Assembly: GCF_014467015.1 (NCBI RefSeq)
Contig: NZ_CP058559.1
Coordinates: 1,674,001-1,738,000, forward strand
From: Alkalicella caledoniensis
Lineage (GTDB): Bacteria; Bacillota; Proteinivoracia; Proteinivoracales; Proteinivoracaceae
DNA: 64,000 nucleotides
Direction of reading: 5' to 3'
The notes under the pieces were generated by a model that saw only the letters and a program-made list of their open reading frames with translations, made no database searches and was not told the origin of the DNA. The stretch's first letter is position 1. Each line of letters opens with the position of its first letter. This document shows, piece after piece, positions 8,639 to 19,187 of the stretch. A program made the position numbers and the translations under genes.

Positions 8639-9265
8639 TTATCTTGAGTAAAGCTCAACAATTAAGTGTTCTGCTACAGGCACATCGATATCTTCTCTTG
8701 ATGGAGTTGCTAAAACTTTACCACTAAGAGCTTCTACATCTCTTTCTAACCAAGAAGCAACATTTTGAGTAGCAGCAAATTCTCTAAGGTCCTTGAATTT
8801 CGGGGAATCTTGAGATTTTTCCTTAACTTGAATTACATCACCTGGCTTAGTTAGGTAAGATGGAATATCTACCTTTTTACCATTTACAGTGAAGTGACCA
8901 TGTGTAACTAGTTGTCTAGCTTCAACCCTTGATGTACCAAAACCTAAACGGAACACTTGGTTGTCTAAGCGGCTTTCTAGGATTTGAAGTAGGTTTTCAC
9001 CTGTAACACCTTGTCTTCTGTTTGCTTCTTTAAAGTAGTTGCGGAATTGTTTTTCTAAAACGCCATAAATACGACGTAATTTTTGTTTTTCTCTTAACTG
9101 CATTCCGTATTCAGATACTTTTTTTCTAGCTTGACCATGCTGACCAGGAGCATAGTTGCGGCGATCTATGGCACATTTTGGTGTGTAGCATCTTTCGCCT
9201 TTTAAGAAAAGCTTAGTACCTTCTCTACGGCAAAGTCTACATACAGCTTCTGTATATCTTGCCAT
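8639..9265 (-). CDS. rpsD: 30S ribosomal protein S4 (uS4), zinc-binding form
   Basis: Primary 16S rRNA-binding protein that starts 30S body assembly. The 208-aa product keeps four N-terminal cysteines (C9, C12, C26 and C31 in [10 protein letters not shown] and ERCYTPKC), so it is the zinc-binding paralogue type common in Clostridia. The S4 RNA-binding domain is at about 98-160 ([12 protein letters not shown]). It lies between rpsK and rpoA in the alpha operon. Confidence 0.97.
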   Translation of the reverse strand: MARYTEAVCRLCRREGTKLFLKGERCYTPKCAIDRRNYAPGQHGQARKKVSEYGMQLREKQKLRRIYGVLEKQFRNYFKEANRRQGVTGENLLQILESRLDNQVFRLGFGTSRVEARQLVTHGHFTVNGKKVDIPSYLTKPGDVIQVKEKSQDSPKFKDLREFAATQNVASWLERDVEALSGKVLATPSREDIDVPVAEHLIVELYSR

Positions 9266-9291
9266 TTATCCAATACACCTCCTATAAATTA

Positions 9292-9684
9292 CTATACGCG
9301 ACGCCTTTTTGGTGGGCGGCAACCATTGTGTGGTATTGGAGTGGTATCTCTAATACCTATTACTTCTAAACCAGCTGCTTGTAGCGAGCGGATAGCCGCT
9401 TCTCTACCAGAGCCTGGCCCTTTTACAGTAACGTCTACTATTTTTAGACCATGTTCCATGGCTGCTTTAGCAGCAACTTCTGCAGCTGTTTGAGCAGCAA
9501 AAGGTGTGCTTTTTCTTGATCCTCTGAAGCCCATGGCTCCAGCACTTGACCAAGAAAGAGTGTTACCAGCAACGTCAGAAATGGTTATGATTGTATTGTT
9601 AAAGGTTGAATGAATGTGGGCTACGCCACGTTCAATGTTCTTCCGTTCTCTACGTCTTGGACGACTAGTAGTTCTACGTGCCAA
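9292..9684 (-). CDS. rpsK: 30S ribosomal protein S11 (uS11)
   Basis: 30S platform protein that contacts the Shine-Dalgarno helix region. The 130-aa product has the conserved [16 protein letters not shown] segment, the [14 protein letters not shown] motif and the C-terminal [16 protein letters not shown]. It starts at an ATG after a GGAGGGA ribosome-binding site, 24 nt after rpsM. Confidence 0.97.
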   Translation of the reverse strand: MARRTTSRPRRRERKNIERGVAHIHSTFNNTIITISDVAGNTLSWSSAGAMGFRGSRKSTPFAAQTAAEVAAKAAMEHGLKIVDVTVKGPGSGREAAIRSLQAAGLEVIGIRDTTPIPHNGCRPPKRRRV

Positions 9685-9708
9685 TTGGAGTCCCTCCTTT
9701 TCGTACTA

Positions 9709-10077
9709 TTATTTACGTTTACCACCTTGAGTTCTCTTAGGCCCTTTACGGGTACGAGAGTTGTTTTTGGTATTTTGTCCCCTTACAGGTAGCCCCATAC
9801 GGTGACGACGTCCTCTATAACTTCCAATTTCAATTAGCCTTTTGATGTTCATAGCTATCTCACGACGAAGGTCACCTTCAACTTTGTGACTTTTATCAAT
9901 AGCTTCTCTTAGCCTGTTAACTTCATCTTCAGTAAGATCTCTTACTCTAGTTTCAGGACTAATTGCTAATTGGCTTAAGATCTGTTCAGAGGTCCTTCTT
10001 CCTATACCATAGATATATGTTAAGGATATTACTACCCTTTTATCTCTAGGTAAGTCTACACCTGAAATTCTTGCCAT
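9709..10077 (-). CDS. rpsM: 30S ribosomal protein S13 (uS13)
   Basis: 30S head protein that bridges to the 50S subunit and touches P-site tRNA through its basic tail. It starts [15 protein letters not shown] and has the helix-hairpin-helix [12 protein letters not shown]. The C-terminal sequence [17 protein letters not shown] is typical. At 122 aa it has the usual length. First gene of the classical alpha operon, after rpmJ. Confidence 0.97.
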   Translation of the reverse strand: MARISGVDLPRDKRVVISLTYIYGIGRRTSEQILSQLAISPETRVRDLTEDEVNRLREAIDKSHKVEGDLRREIAMNIKRLIEIGSYRGRRHRMGLPVRGQNTKNNSRTRKGPKRTQGGKRK

Positions 10078-10101
10078 AGTGTTATGACACCTCCTATTAT
10101 A

Positions 10102-10221
<120 letters not shown>

Positions 10222-10446
10222 CTACCTCCTTTGTCCCCTATAAGTAATCCTTCCCTTGGTCAGGTCATATGGAGACAGCTCAACGGTAACTTTATCACCT
10301 GGTAAAATCCGAATGAAATTCATACGAAGTTTTCCTGATATGTGAGCTAAAATAACATGGCCGTTTTCTAGCTCTACTTTAAACGTAGCGTTAGGAAGAG
10401 ACTCTAGGACTTTTCCTTCAACTTCGATAACATCAATCTTAGACAT
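10222..10446 (-). CDS. infA: Translation initiation factor IF-1
   Basis: Single OB-fold factor that occupies the A site during initiation. It is 74 aa and starts [20 protein letters not shown]; the family core [20 protein letters not shown] and the motif [19 protein letters not shown] are intact. Ends ITYRGQRR, two residues longer than the common bacterial form. It sits between the KOW protein gene and rpmJ, as in other Firmicutes. Confidence 0.97.
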   Translation of the reverse strand: MSKIDVIEVEGKVLESLPNATFKVELENGHVILAHISGKLRMNFIRILPGDKVTVELSPYDLTKGRITYRGQRR

Positions 10447-10476
10447 TATTCCATAACCTCCTTCTTCCGGTACCTT

Positions 10477-10734
10477 CTAGCTATCTTCTTGTTCAAAGGT
10501 ACTTATGGCAAAAGCTATTTTCTCATCTGTAAGATGAGCAGGGTTTTTTATAAAGCTTTGATTAGATACTAATCTAATATGCTTTACGTTCTTTTGTTTA
10601 GGTTTTTTAATAGTACGAAATTTGCCGTCTACTAAGGTTACCCTATCCCCCTGTAGCTCTAAAATAACATATAGTTTATCTTTGTCACGCCCTTTTTTAG
10701 AGCGAACAAGATTACCTATTTGAACATCTGTCAA
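10477..10734 (-). CDS. KOW-domain RNA-binding protein (L14e-like)
   Basis: Small 85-aa protein with an N-terminal KOW-type motif (QIGNLVRSKKGRDKDKLYVI), then GDRVTLVDGKFRTIKKPKQKN and an acidic C-terminus. This family regularly lies between map and infA in Clostridia and is annotated as KOW domain/L14E-like. Its exact role, ribosomal or RNA-binding, is not settled. Start is TTG at 10734 after GGAGG with 9-nt spacing. Confidence 0.85.
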   Translation of the reverse strand: MTDVQIGNLVRSKKGRDKDKLYVILELQGDRVTLVDGKFRTIKKPKQKNVKHIRLVSNQSFIKNPAHLTDEKIAFAISTFEQEDS

Positions 10735-10763
10735 TGGAGATACCCTCCTTTAAGCCACCGCGA

Positions 10764-11513
10764 TTATTCAACGGCTGTTAAAATTTCCGGTCCATCATCT
10801 GTGAGGACTATGGTGTGTTCAAAGTGTGCCGATGGTTTGTTATCTAAAGTAACTACCGTCCAGCCATCGCGCAATGTCTTAACCCGATAAGTTCCCATAT
10901 TGACCATGGGTTCGATGGCAAAAACCATCCCAGCCTTTAGCCTAGGTCCACAACCGGGCTTCCCAAAGTTAGGAATTTGCGGATCTTCATGCATTGCTTG
11001 ACCTATACCATGACCGGTATAGTCTCGCACAACGGAAAAACCCTTCTCTTCTACATAATTTCCAATTGTAGCGGAAATATCAGAAAGTCTGTTTCCAACT
11101 ATAGCTTGTTTTATTCCTTCGAAGAGAGACTGACGTGTTACGTCTAACAACCTTTGTACTTCCTCAGAAATTTTGCCTACAGGATAGGTTACAGCAGCAT
11201 CGCCGTAATAACCGTTTATTTTAGCACCGATATCAATACTAATAATATCTCCATCTTTTAAGGTTTTAACCCCAGGTATACCATGAACAACCTCATGATT
11301 TATGGATGCACAGATACTAGCGGGGAAACCATGATAACCTTTGAAGGCCGGCGTTGCCCCTTGGGCAAGGAGGTATTGTTCCACTATATGGTCTAGTTCC
11401 TTCGTGGATATACCCGGTTTTATGCTTTCAGCAACAACCTTATGAGCACCTGCGGTAATCCTACCGGCTTCCCGCAGGTATTCAATTTCCCTTTGTGATT
11501 TAATGATTATCAT
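10764..11513 (-). CDS. map: Type I methionine aminopeptidase
   Basis: Removes the initiator methionine from nascent proteins in the cytosol. The five metal ligands are visible: two Asp in [17 protein letters not shown], His in [14 protein letters not shown], Glu in FAIEPMVN and Glu in HFEHTIVL. The ATG at 11513 ([17 protein letters not shown]) follows GAGGT and overlaps the adk end by 14 nt. An upstream in-frame start at 11579 lies inside adk and is rejected. Length 249 aa, typical. Confidence 0.96.
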   Translation of the reverse strand: MIIIKSQREIEYLREAGRITAGAHKVVAESIKPGISTKELDHIVEQYLLAQGATPAFKGYHGFPASICASINHEVVHGIPGVKTLKDGDIISIDIGAKINGYYGDAAVTYPVGKISEEVQRLLDVTRQSLFEGIKQAIVGNRLSDISATIGNYVEEKGFSVVRDYTGHGIGQAMHEDPQIPNFGKPGCGPRLKAGMVFAIEPMVNMGTYRVKTLRDGWTVVTLDNKPSAHFEHTIVLTDDGPEILTAVE

Positions 11514-12162
11514 TACAGCTACCTCGCAAGGCATCTTCGATGTCATTAAATACTTTGTCAATAGACTGCAAACCGTCAATGGTAACTAGTGTACCCTGAT
11601 TAGTATAGTATTCAATCAGAGGAGCGGTTTGGTTGTTATAAACTGTAAGTCGCTCTTTGGCAGTACCTTCGTTATCATCAGCACGCTGATATAGCTCTCC
11701 ACCACATGCGTCACAAGCTCCATCTTTAGAAGAAGCGTTGAACATTACGTGATAGGTTGCCCCACATGTTTTGCAGACTCTCCTACCGGTGAGTCTTGCA
11801 ATTAGTTCCTCGAAGGGAACTTCTATGTTTATACAGCGGTCAATGGGATAACCGTTATCTTTTAAAAACCCGTCAAGGGCTTTCGCTTGATCGGTAGTCC
11901 TCGGGAAGCCGTCTAGTAAGAATCCATCTTGACAGTCTGTTAGCTGCAGTCTTTCTTGCACGATACCAATAACGATATCATCGGGAACAAGTTGCCCTTT
12001 ATCCATATATTCCTTAGCTTTCATCCCTAGAGGCGTTTCCTCTTTAAGTGCTTTTCTAAATATATCCCCAGTTGAGATATGGGGAATACGGTAACTCTCA
12101 GCGATTTTAACTGCCTGGGTGCCTTTTCCTGCCCCTGGCGGTCCCAATAGTATCAATCTCAT
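11500..12162 (-). CDS. adk: Adenylate kinase, zinc-lid type
   Basis: Interconverts ATP plus AMP and two ADP. The P-loop [10 protein letters not shown] is at residues 7-16. The long lid carries four cysteines (CKTCGATYH and CDACGG, about residues 130-153) as in Gram-positive zinc-containing enzymes. The LLDGFPRT motif is present. 220 aa. Located between secY and map, the classical spc-operon position in Firmicutes. Confidence 0.97.
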   Translation of the reverse strand: MRLILLGPPGAGKGTQAVKIAESYRIPHISTGDIFRKALKEETPLGMKAKEYMDKGQLVPDDIVIGIVQERLQLTDCQDGFLLDGFPRTTDQAKALDGFLKDNGYPIDRCINIEVPFEELIARLTGRRVCKTCGATYHVMFNASSKDGACDACGGELYQRADDNEGTAKERLTVYNNQTAPLIEYYTNQGTLVTIDGLQSIDKVFNDIEDALRGSCNDNH

Positions 12163-12182
12163 TATTATAGCCTCCTTAGGTG

Positions 12183-13442
12183 TTACCCCATGAAGCCTTT
12201 ATAATGCCTCATGATTAGTTGCGATTCTATTTGCTTCATAGTTTCTAGTGCCACACCAACAACTATTAGTAATGATGTACCACCGATCCCTATATTTACA
12301 CCAGCTAAGTTACCAACTGCAAATGGGATTACAACTATTAAAGCTAAGAATAGAGCACCAACTAAGGTTATTCTTGTTAAAATTCTTTCTATATGACTTG
12401 ATGTAGGCTTTCCTGGTCTAATACCTGGTATGAAACCTCCATTTTTTTTCATGTTGTCTGCAAGTTCAACAGGGTTAACAGTTATTGCTGTGTAGAAATA
12501 TGCAAAGAAAACTATTAGAAGAGCCTGTAAAATCTGTCCAGAAACAGTAGACATATCGAAGAATCGAGCGATTACATTTACAACAGCGTTATCCCAAAAT
12601 TCACCAATTGTAGCTGGGAATAGCAGTAGTGATGTAGCGAAAATTACAGGGATTACACCAGCTTGGTTAACTTTTAGTGGGATATGAGTAGATTGACCAC
12701 CATACATTTTACGACCAACAACTCTTTTGGCGTATTGTACTGGGATTTTTCTTTCACCTTCTTGTACGTATATAACACCTACAAGAACCACTAAAGCAAT
12801 TGCTACTAATATAAGGGCAGTGAAGATATGTCCTTCACCAACTCTTATTAGCTCTATATATTGGATTATAGTCAATGGCAGTCTGGAAACAATACCTGCG
12901 AAAATAATTAGCGATATACCGTTACCGATACCATTTTCAGTAATTTGCTCACCTAACCACATCAAAAATGCAGTACCTGCTGTTAGGGATATTACAACTA
13001 ATGCTAGAGAACCTAGGTCAGATGATGACATATACCCTCTAAAAGCAAAGCTTAAACCTGTTGCTTGGATAGTACCTAGTATTACAGTACCAAACCTAGT
13101 TACTTGTGTTAGTTTCTTTCTTCCTTCTTCGCCTTCTTTTGACCACGCTTCAAATTTAGGTATTACAACTGTTAGTAGTTGTGTAATAATCGAAGCGTTA
13201 ATGTAGGGCATTATACCCATGGCAAATATAGAAAAGTTAGAAAGAGCACCACCAGAGAAGATATCGAAAAGACCTAAAAGGCCTCCGCCTTCTACCTGGC
13301 CTGCAATACCAGCTGGATCTATCCCAGGAACTGGTACAAAAGAACCTAATCTGAAAACAAATAGCATAGCTAGGGTAAATATCATTTTCTTTCGTAGGTC
13401 CTTTATTTTCCAAGCATTACGCAAGGTTTCTACAAATTGCAT
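12183..13442 (-). CDS. secY: Preprotein translocase subunit SecY
   Basis: Central pore of the Sec translocon, with ten predicted membrane helices over 419 aa. Family landmarks include RLGSFVPVPGIDP in helix 1, the plug region GGLLGLFDIFSGGAL and the loop EGERKIPVQYAKRVVGRKMYGG. The ATG overlaps the rplO end region (1-nt gap to its stop) with GAGGTGAT as binding site. Its partner secE is at 38.6 kb. Confidence 0.97.
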   Translation of the reverse strand: MQFVETLRNAWKIKDLRKKMIFTLAMLFVFRLGSFVPVPGIDPAGIAGQVEGGGLLGLFDIFSGGALSNFSIFAMGIMPYINASIITQLLTVVIPKFEAWSKEGEEGRKKLTQVTRFGTVILGTIQATGLSFAFRGYMSSSDLGSLALVVISLTAGTAFLMWLGEQITENGIGNGISLIIFAGIVSRLPLTIIQYIELIRVGEGHIFTALILVAIALVVLVGVIYVQEGERKIPVQYAKRVVGRKMYGGQSTHIPLKVNQAGVIPVIFATSLLLFPATIGEFWDNAVVNVIARFFDMSTVSGQILQALLIVFFAYFYTAITVNPVELADNMKKNGGFIPGIRPGKPTSSHIERILTRITLVGALFLALIVVIPFAVGNLAGVNIGIGGTSLLIVVGVALETMKQIESQLIMRHYKGFMG

Positions 13443-13443
13443 A

Positions 13444-13887
13444 CTATATCACCTCGATAGTGCCGCCAAGAGCCTCAATCTTCTCAACAGCAGACTTTGT
13501 AAACTTTTGTGCTTGCACAGTAAGTTTTACCTCTAAGTTACCGTTACCTAGGATTTTCACCCCGTCGGCAAGTTTTTTAATGATACCCTTTTCAATTAGC
13601 ATATCTGGGGTAACTACAGTGTCTGCTGCGAAGGTGTTTAGGTCTGAAACGTTCACTATTGCCCAAGTGGTTCCAAATCTTTTGTTGTTAAAACCTCTTT
13701 TTGGAATCCTTTGTTGTAAAGGCATTTGACCACCTTCAAAACCAGGGCGAACGCCTCCACCACTTCTTGCATTTTGTCCTTTTGCTCCTTTACCTGCTGT
13801 CTTACCGTTTCCAGAACCGATTCCTAGGCCTTTTCTCTTACCTACGGTACGGGAACCTTTTGCAGGCTTTAATTCATGTAAGTTCAT
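13444..13887 (-). CDS. rplO: 50S ribosomal protein L15 (uL15)
   Basis: 50S assembly protein with the glycine-rich N-terminus typical of L15 ([19 protein letters not shown]) and the C-terminal [16 protein letters not shown]. The ATG at 13887 ([13 protein letters not shown]) is preferred over an in-frame GTG four codons upstream because that GTG overlaps the GGGAGG ribosome-binding site. 147 aa. Confidence 0.96.
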   Translation of the reverse strand: MNLHELKPAKGSRTVGKRKGLGIGSGNGKTAGKGAKGQNARSGGGVRPGFEGGQMPLQQRIPKRGFNNKRFGTTWAIVNVSDLNTFAADTVVTPDMLIEKGIIKKLADGVKILGNGNLEVKLTVQAQKFTKSAVEKIEALGGTIEVI

Positions 13888-13929
13888 TTGCTTTTGCACC
13901 TCCCTCTTTATGGCAATGGTGACTTTATA

Positions 13930-14115
13930 TTAATTAGTTTCTTCTACTTGAACAAGGTGAGAGATTTTCTCAACCATTCCTCTAATTTGTGGGTTGTCAG
14001 GTTGAACGACAACTTGTTGAAGCTTTCTTAGGCCTAGGGTTTGGGCAACTACCCTTTGGTCTTTGGAGCGGCCGATTAAACTTCTCACCAATTTGATTTG
14101 TAGTGATTTAGCCAT
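13930..14115 (-). CDS. rpmD: 50S ribosomal protein L30 (uL30)
   Basis: Small 50S protein, 61 aa, starting [20 protein letters not shown] and containing [21 protein letters not shown], the conserved L30 core. Follows rpsE by 12 nt in the spc operon. Confidence 0.95.
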   Translation of the reverse strand: MAKSLQIKLVRSLIGRSKDQRVVAQTLGLRKLQQVVVQPDNPQIRGMVEKISHLVQVEETN

Positions 14116-14127
14116 TTAAAGTACCCC

Positions 14128-14628
14128 CTATCCTAATAATTCTTCTACGGTTTTACCACGAAGTTTTGCAACATGCTCAGCTGTTTTAAGTTCTTTAAGA
14201 CCTGAAATTGTAGCATTAACAATGTTTAAAGAGTTAGCTGAACCTAAAGATTTTGTTAGTATATCTCTGATACCGGCAGATTCCAGCACTGCACGTACTG
14301 GGCCACCTGCGATAACACCAGTACCTTCAGATGCAGGTTTTAGCATAACGCTACCGGCTCCGAATTTACCAAGCACCTGATGGGGAATAGTTGTACCCAC
14401 TACTGGAACTGTAATCATATTCTTTTTAGCGTCTTCTACACCTTTGCGGATAGCTTCAGGTACTTCACCAGCTTTACCGATTCCAGCACCAACGTGACCG
14501 TTACCGTCACCTACTACTACAAGTGCGCTGAAACTGAAGCGACGACCACCTTTAACAACCTTAGCAACTCGGTTAATATGGACGACTTTTTCTGTTAAGT
14601 CCAATGTACTAGGGTCAATGCGTTTCAT
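14128..14628 (-). CDS. rpsE: 30S ribosomal protein S5 (uS5)
   Basis: 30S body protein involved in decoding accuracy and mRNA entry. The 166-aa product has the double-stranded RNA-binding-like N domain ([20 protein letters not shown]) and the second domain [20 protein letters not shown]. The loop [13 protein letters not shown] matches the region where spectinomycin resistance mutations occur in the family. Confidence 0.97.
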   Translation of the reverse strand: MKRIDPSTLDLTEKVVHINRVAKVVKGGRRFSFSALVVVGDGNGHVGAGIGKAGEVPEAIRKGVEDAKKNMITVPVVGTTIPHQVLGKFGAGSVMLKPASEGTGVIAGGPVRAVLESAGIRDILTKSLGSANSLNIVNATISGLKELKTAEHVAKLRGKTVEELLG

Positions 14629-14643
14629 TTGTTCCCCTCCTTC

Positions 14644-15012
14644 TTAGAATTCTAGTCCTGCTTCTCTAGCTGCTTCTGCTAGAGCTTTAACACGACCGTG
14701 ATATATATATCCACCTCTATCGAACACTACTGCTTTAATACCCTTATCTAAAGCTTTCTTTGCCACAAGCTGTCCAACAGCCTTAGCAGCTTCGATGTTT
14801 CCGCTTGATATACTCATTCCCTTAAATTCAGCATCTAAGGTTGAAGCAGAAACTAGGGTGTTTCCGGTAGTGTCGTCAATGACTTGGGCGTAGATGTTTT
14901 GCAGACTGCGGAAAACGTTTAATCTAGGACGCACGCTAGAACCACTAAGGTTTTTACGAGCTCTTCCGTGACGTTTTAATCTAGCTAAGTTCTTGCTTTC
15001 TTTGTTGATCAC
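14644..15012 (-). CDS. rplR: 50S ribosomal protein L18 (uL18)
   Basis: 5S rRNA-binding protein of the 50S central protuberance. 122 aa, with the basic N-terminus [15 protein letters not shown], the motif [20 protein letters not shown] and the C-terminal [15 protein letters not shown]. Lies between rplF and rpsE. Confidence 0.96.
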   Translation of the reverse strand: MINKESKNLARLKRHGRARKNLSGSSVRPRLNVFRSLQNIYAQVIDDTTGNTLVSASTLDAEFKGMSISSGNIEAAKAVGQLVAKKALDKGIKAVVFDRGGYIYHGRVKALAEAAREAGLEF

Positions 15013-15048
15013 CCAAATTCACTCCTTTCACACTTTTAAAAAGCTTGT

Positions 15049-15588
15049 TTATTTACCTGTTTTACCTTCTTTACGACGGACTTGTTCGCCTTCGTAACGA
15101 ATACCTTTACCTAGGTAAGGCTCAGGTTCTCTGTACGAACGGATTTTAGCAGCCATTTGACCAACTAGTTGCTTGTCGATACCTTTAACACTAATTTTAG
15201 TTGGAGCGGGTACTTCAAATGTTATACCAGCTGGAGCTTCAACTTCTACTGGGTGAGAATAACCTAATGAAAGGTTAAGCTTTGTTCCCTGAAGAGCCGC
15301 TCTGTAACCAACACCAATTATTTCAAGGTTCCTTGTGTAACCTTGAGTTACACCTTCAACCATGTTAGCAATAAGACTTCTTGTTAAACCGTGTAGTGAG
15401 CGATGATCCTTTTGATCAGAAGGTCTTGCAACAGTTACATTACCTTCTTCTAAAGTAATTATCATATCAGATGATAATTTTTCCACCAGTTGACCTTTAG
15501 GGCCTTTTACTGTAACAACGTTTTCTTCATCTATTTTAAAATCAACCCCTGCTGGGATTACAATAGGTTTTTTACCGATTCGAGACAT
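15049..15588 (-). CDS. rplF: 50S ribosomal protein L6 (uL6)
   Basis: 50S protein near the factor-binding centre with two repeated L6 domains. Starts [17 protein letters not shown]; the C-terminal part has GVDKQLV-like [16 protein letters not shown] and [21 protein letters not shown]. The ATG at 15588 sits 7 nt after GGAGG; an in-frame GTG two codons upstream is within the binding site. 179 aa. Confidence 0.97.
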   Translation of the reverse strand: MSRIGKKPIVIPAGVDFKIDEENVVTVKGPKGQLVEKLSSDMIITLEEGNVTVARPSDQKDHRSLHGLTRSLIANMVEGVTQGYTRNLEIIGVGYRAALQGTKLNLSLGYSHPVEVEAPAGITFEVPAPTKISVKGIDKQLVGQMAAKIRSYREPEPYLGKGIRYEGEQVRRKEGKTGK

Positions 15589-15630
15589 GTTCACACCTCC
15601 TGTTTCAAAATGATAAGAGCTAGTTTGCTA

Positions 15631-16029
15631 TTACCATACGTAGCAGATTACTTCTCCACCCGTTCCTAATTTCCTAGCAACTTTGTCAGTTACAAGTCCT
15701 TGGGAGGTAGAAATCACTGCAATTCCTAAACCACCTAGTACTTTAGGTAATTCATCTTTATTTGCATAAACCCTTAAACCAGGTTTGCTAATTCTTTTTA
15801 ATCCAGTAATAACCCTTTCACGGTTTCCACCGTACTTAAGGTGAATTCTAATAATCCCTTGCTTATCGTCTTCGATCCACTCATAATCCTTAATGAAACC
15901 CTCTGCTTTTAGAATTTCAGCAAGGTTTTTCTTAATTTTTGATCCAGGGATCTCAACAGTAGGGTGAATTGCCATGTTAGCATTTCTTACCCTAGTAAGC
16001 ATATCTGCTATAGGATCTGTCATAGTCAT
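15631..16029 (-). CDS. rpsH: 30S ribosomal protein S8 (uS8)
   Basis: 16S rRNA-binding protein, 132 aa. Starts [19 protein letters not shown] and has the C-terminal signature [21 protein letters not shown] followed by VICYVW. The first ATG (16029) follows GGAGGTAATTTAAT; the second, two codons later, is also possible. In other bacteria S8 is a feedback regulator of the spc operon; no such site was identified here. Confidence 0.97.
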   Translation of the reverse strand: MTMTDPIADMLTRVRNANMAIHPTVEIPGSKIKKNLAEILKAEGFIKDYEWIEDDKQGIIRIHLKYGGNRERVITGLKRISKPGLRVYANKDELPKVLGGLGIAVISTSQGLVTDKVARKLGTGGEVICYVW

Positions 16030-16060
16030 ATTAAATTACCTCCTTCCTAAGACTTAAGCT

Positions 16061-16246
16061 TTACCAGCTGGCTTTTTTTACGCCGGGAATTTCACCTTTA
16101 TAAGCTAATTCACGGAAACATATACGACACATACCAAAATCTCTTAGGTATGCATGAGGACGACCGCATAATTTACAACGATTGTATCTTCTTACCTTGA
16201 ATTTTGGCTCACGCTTTTGCTTGGCGATCATTGATTTTTTTGCCAC
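16061..16246 (-). CDS. rpsZ: 30S ribosomal protein S14 type Z (uS14)
   Basis: Short, zinc-binding S14 (61 aa) with two CxxC pairs (C24/C27 in [16 protein letters not shown] and C40/C43 in MCRICFREL). The end [11 protein letters not shown] is typical of the zinc form of Firmicutes. No zinc-free paralogue is in the window. Confidence 0.97.
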   Translation of the reverse strand: MAKKSMIAKQKREPKFKVRRYNRCKLCGRPHAYLRDFGMCRICFRELAYKGEIPGVKKASW

Positions 16247-16269
16247 TTTTTTCCCTCCTCCTTTTTAAA

Positions 16270-16809
16270 TTAGGATCTAAAGGGCATTCCGAAGGCCCGT
16301 AACATTTCACGTGCTTCTTCATCGGTATTGGCAGTAGTTACGAATACTACGTCCATACCCCTAACCTTATCTACTTTATCGTAGTCAATCTCTGGGAAAA
16401 TTAGCTGTTCTTTAAGTCCAAGAGTGTAGTTCCCTCTACCGTCGAAAGCTTTAGGAGAAACTCCTCTGAAGTCCCTTACCCTTGGCAATGCAACGTTTAG
16501 AAGTCTGTCTAAAAACTCATACATTCTTTCACCACGAAGGGTTACTTTTGTACCGATAGACATACCTTCTCTTATTTTAAAACCAGCAATAGCCTTTTTA
16601 GCTTTTGTGATTATAGGTTTTTGACCAGTAATGATACCTAGATCATTTACTGCACCTTCTAAAACTTTAGGGTTATCTTTAGCTTCTCCAACACCAATGT
16701 TTACAACGATTTTATCAATACGAGGTGCTTGCATTACACTACTGTATTGAAATTTCTCCATCAGTTGAGGAACTATTTCTTTTTTGTATACTTCTTTTAG
16801 TCTAGCCAC
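16270..16809 (-). CDS. rplE: 50S ribosomal protein L5 (uL5)
   Basis: 5S rRNA-binding protein that contacts P-site tRNA. 179 aa with [19 protein letters not shown] and the motif [20 protein letters not shown]. Start chosen is GTG at 16809 ([11 protein letters not shown]), 9 nt after GGGAGG; the in-frame TTG three codons upstream directly abuts the binding site. Confidence 0.95.
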   Translation of the reverse strand: MARLKEVYKKEIVPQLMEKFQYSSVMQAPRIDKIVVNIGVGEAKDNPKVLEGAVNDLGIITGQKPIITKAKKAIAGFKIREGMSIGTKVTLRGERMYEFLDRLLNVALPRVRDFRGVSPKAFDGRGNYTLGLKEQLIFPEIDYDKVDKVRGMDVVFVTTANTDEEAREMLRAFGMPFRS

Positions 16810-16835
16810 CTTAGGCAACCTCCCTTCTAGGTTAA

Positions 16836-17162
16836 TTACTTATCGATAACCTCACTGCATTTTTTACATTGACGCACTTTATTACCATCTTGTAAAAACT
16901 TCTTTGCAGCACGGGTTGGTTTGTTACAACGAGGACATACCAACATAACTTTAGAGCTCTCAACAGCTCCTTCTCTTTCGATGATACCGCCTTGTGGGTT
17001 TTCACGGGTTGGTTTAGTATGTCTTTTTACTATATTAACGCCTTCAACGATAACTTTTCCTTCTTTTGGGAAAACAGAAAGAACTTTTCCTTGCTTGTCT
17101 TTATCTTTCCCAGAGAGAATCGTTACCTTGTCACCGGTTTTGACATGTACTTTATTAGCCAC
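16836..17162 (-). CDS. rplX: 50S ribosomal protein L24 (uL24)
   Basis: 50S assembly initiator with an N-terminal KOW domain ([20 protein letters not shown]). The C-terminal part has [11 protein letters not shown] and [11 protein letters not shown], two CxxC pairs that could bind zinc, as in other Firmicutes. GTG at 17162 ([11 protein letters not shown]) lies 8 nt after GGAGG and gives 108 aa; a GTG three codons earlier overlaps the binding site. Confidence 0.95.
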   Translation of the reverse strand: MANKVHVKTGDKVTILSGKDKDKQGKVLSVFPKEGKVIVEGVNIVKRHTKPTRENPQGGIIEREGAVESSKVMLVCPRCNKPTRAAKKFLQDGNKVRQCKKCSEVIDK

Positions 17163-17180
17163 ATCATCCACCTCCTCGCA

Positions 17181-17549
17181 TTAGATTACTTCTGGAGCTA
17201 ATGAAACGATTTTCATGAAGTCCTTATCCCTTAATTCACGGGCAACAGGTCCGAAAATCCTTGTACCTCTTGGGTTTTTTGCATCGTTTATGATAACGGC
17301 TGCGTTTTCGTCAAACTTGATGTAAGAACCATCGTTACGACGAATTCCATACGCAGAACGTACAATTACAGCTTTTACAACTTCACCTTTTTTTACAACA
17401 CCACCGGGTGTTGCTTCCTTAACTGAAGCGATGATTACATCACCGATATTTGCAAAACGACGTCTGGTTCCTCCCAATACCCTTATGGTCATAAGCTTAC
17501 GGGCACCGGAGTTGTCGGCAACATTCAACCTAGTTTGTTGTTGAATCAT
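17181..17549 (-). CDS. rplN: 50S ribosomal protein L14 (uL14)
   Basis: 50S protein at the subunit interface, 122 aa. Starts [20 protein letters not shown] and contains [20 protein letters not shown] and [20 protein letters not shown]. The ATG at 17549 follows AAAGGAGGGCAAACC; the in-frame start six codons earlier lies over the binding site. Confidence 0.97.
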   Translation of the reverse strand: MIQQQTRLNVADNSGARKLMTIRVLGGTRRRFANIGDVIIASVKEATPGGVVKKGEVVKAVIVRSAYGIRRNDGSYIKFDENAAVIINDAKNPRGTRIFGPVARELRDKDFMKIVSLAPEVI

Positions 17550-17585
17550 GGTTTGCCCTCCTTTCAAACAATGTGTTTGTATAAA

Positions 17586-17843
17586 CTATTTCGCTTTTTC
17601 TACTACGTCCACTAGGCGCCATCTTTTGTCTTTACTTAGTGCTCTAGTTTCCATAATTTTTACTGTATCACCAATACCTGCTTGGTTTGTTTCATCATGG
17701 GCTTTGAATTTTGTGGTTCTCTTTACCCTTTTTCCATATAAGGGGTGCTTGTCAGTGGTTTCGATGGATACAACAATAGTTTTATCCATTTTGTCACTAA
17801 CTACTTTACCCGTACGAACCTTGCGGAAATTACGCTCTGCCAT
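17586..17843 (-). CDS. rpsQ: 30S ribosomal protein S17 (uS17)
   Basis: 16S-binding OB-fold protein, 85 aa, [20 protein letters not shown] followed by KTIVVSIE and the conserved [19 protein letters not shown]. The ATG at 17843 lies 9 nt after GGAGG, one codon inside an in-frame TTG. Confidence 0.96.
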   Translation of the reverse strand: MAERNFRKVRTGKVVSDKMDKTIVVSIETTDKHPLYGKRVKRTTKFKAHDETNQAGIGDTVKIMETRALSKDKRWRLVDVVEKAK

Positions 17844-17878
17844 CAAAATGAGCCTCCTTTCATCAACTAAAATTAAGG

Positions 17879-18082
17879 CTACTGAACGTTAATCTTTAGT
17901 TCTCTTTCTCGTATAACTGTTTTAATACGAGCGATATCTTTTCTAACTTGACGAATACGCATTGGGTTTTCCAATTGACCAGTAGCTAACTGGAACCTTA
18001 AGTTGAACAACTCACCTTTTAGGTTGTCAAGCTTTTGAGTTAACTCTTGTGCAGTTAGATCTCTTACTTCCTTAGCCTTCAT
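17879..18082 (-). CDS. rpmC: 50S ribosomal protein L29 (uL29)
   Basis: Small helical protein at the tunnel exit, 67 aa, [20 protein letters not shown], with [20 protein letters not shown] and [16 protein letters not shown]. The ATG at 18082 overlaps the rplP end by 11 nt. AGGTGG precedes it at good spacing. Confidence 0.95.
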   Translation of the reverse strand: MKAKEVRDLTAQELTQKLDNLKGELFNLRFQLATGQLENPMRIRQVRKDIARIKTVIRERELKINVQ

Positions 18083-18506
18083 GGTTTTCACCACCTAATT
18101 CTTCCCTTTTTACAAACTTACATTTGATAGGTAGTTTATGCATAGCAAGTCTCATTGCTTCCCTTGCTGTTTCTTCAGGAACACCTGCAAGTTCAAACAT
18201 AACTCTACCAGGCTTAACTACTGCCACCCACTTCTCTGGTGAACCTTTACCGGAACCCATTCTTGTTTCAGCAGGTTTTGCGGTTATAGGCTTGTGAGGG
18301 AAAATTTTAATCCAAACCTTACCACCCCTTTTGATATAACGGGTCATAGCAATACGGGCAGCTTCAATTTGTCTATTTGTAATCCAAGATGCTTCTAACG
18401 CTTGTAGACCGTATTCACCGAAGTCTACTTTTGTACCACCTTTAGATTTACCTTTAATACCGCCACGGTGTGGCCTACGGAATTTGACTCTTTTTGGCAT
18501 TAACAT
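18072..18506 (-). CDS. rplP: 50S ribosomal protein L16 (uL16)
   Basis: 50S protein that shapes the A-site tRNA pocket. 144 aa, [20 protein letters not shown], with [21 protein letters not shown] and the loop [18 protein letters not shown]. The first ATG (18506) matches the MLxPKRVK start seen in Firmicutes. Follows rpsC by 3 nt. Confidence 0.97.
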   Translation of the reverse strand: MLMPKRVKFRRPHRGGIKGKSKGGTKVDFGEYGLQALEASWITNRQIEAARIAMTRYIKRGGKVWIKIFPHKPITAKPAETRMGSGKGSPEKWVAVVKPGRVMFELAGVPEETAREAMRLAMHKLPIKCKFVKREELGGENHEG

Positions 18507-18509
18507 AGA

Positions 18510-19184
18510 TTATTTTCCTCCTTCCTTAGCCTTTTTAGCTGGAAGAACTTCCCCTTTATATATCCAAACTTTAACTCCGATTTTACCATAGGTTGTATCA
18601 GCTTCTGCAGTGCCGTAATCGATATCTGCTCTTAAAGTTTGTAAAGGAACATTTCCTTCTGTATACCATTCAGTACGTGCCATATCAGCGCCGCCTAAAC
18701 GTCCACTTACACTTGTTTTGATACCTTGTGCACCTGATCTCAAAGTACGTCCGATTGCTTGTTTCATAGCTCTTCTGAAAGCGATTCTTCTCTCTAGTTG
18801 AGAAGCAATGTTTTCAGCTACAAGTTTAGCATCTAGGTCAGGGGCTTTGATTTCCATTATGTTTAAATGGATTTGTTTTTTACCAGCTTTGTCTTGGTCA
18901 GCAAGACGCTCGATTTGTTTTCTTAAGTTTTCTACTCCTGCACCACCCTTACCGATTACCATACCGGGTTTAGCAGTGTGGATTGTAATTCTAACTCTGT
19001 TAGCAGCTCTTTCGATTTCTACTTTTGAAACACCAGAGTTAGGCAGGGCTTTTCTGATATATTTTCTGATCCTTAAGTCTTCGTGAAGTGTATCAACATA
19101 AGTTCTCTTGTCTGCATACCATTTAGCATCCCAGTCACGAATGATACCAACACGTAATCCTATTGGATTTACTTTTTGACCCAC
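18510..19184 (-). CDS. rpsC: 30S ribosomal protein S3 (uS3)
   Basis: 30S head protein at the mRNA entry channel. 224 aa with a KH domain ([17 protein letters not shown], near residues 75-95) and the C-terminal [18 protein letters not shown]. Starts [19 protein letters not shown]. 3-nt gap to rplV on one side and to rplP on the other. Confidence 0.97.
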   Translation of the reverse strand: MGQKVNPIGLRVGIIRDWDAKWYADKRTYVDTLHEDLRIRKYIRKALPNSGVSKVEIERAANRVRITIHTAKPGMVIGKGGAGVENLRKQIERLADQDKAGKKQIHLNIMEIKAPDLDAKLVAENIASQLERRIAFRRAMKQAIGRTLRSGAQGIKTSVSGRLGGADMARTEWYTEGNVPLQTLRADIDYGTAEADTTYGKIGVKVWIYKGEVLPAKKAKEGGK

Positions 19185-19187
19185 TAA

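Noticed and set aside
13460-13922. Plus-strand ORFs opposite rplO
   Set aside because: They are antisense shadows of a conserved ribosomal gene with no binding site or homology.
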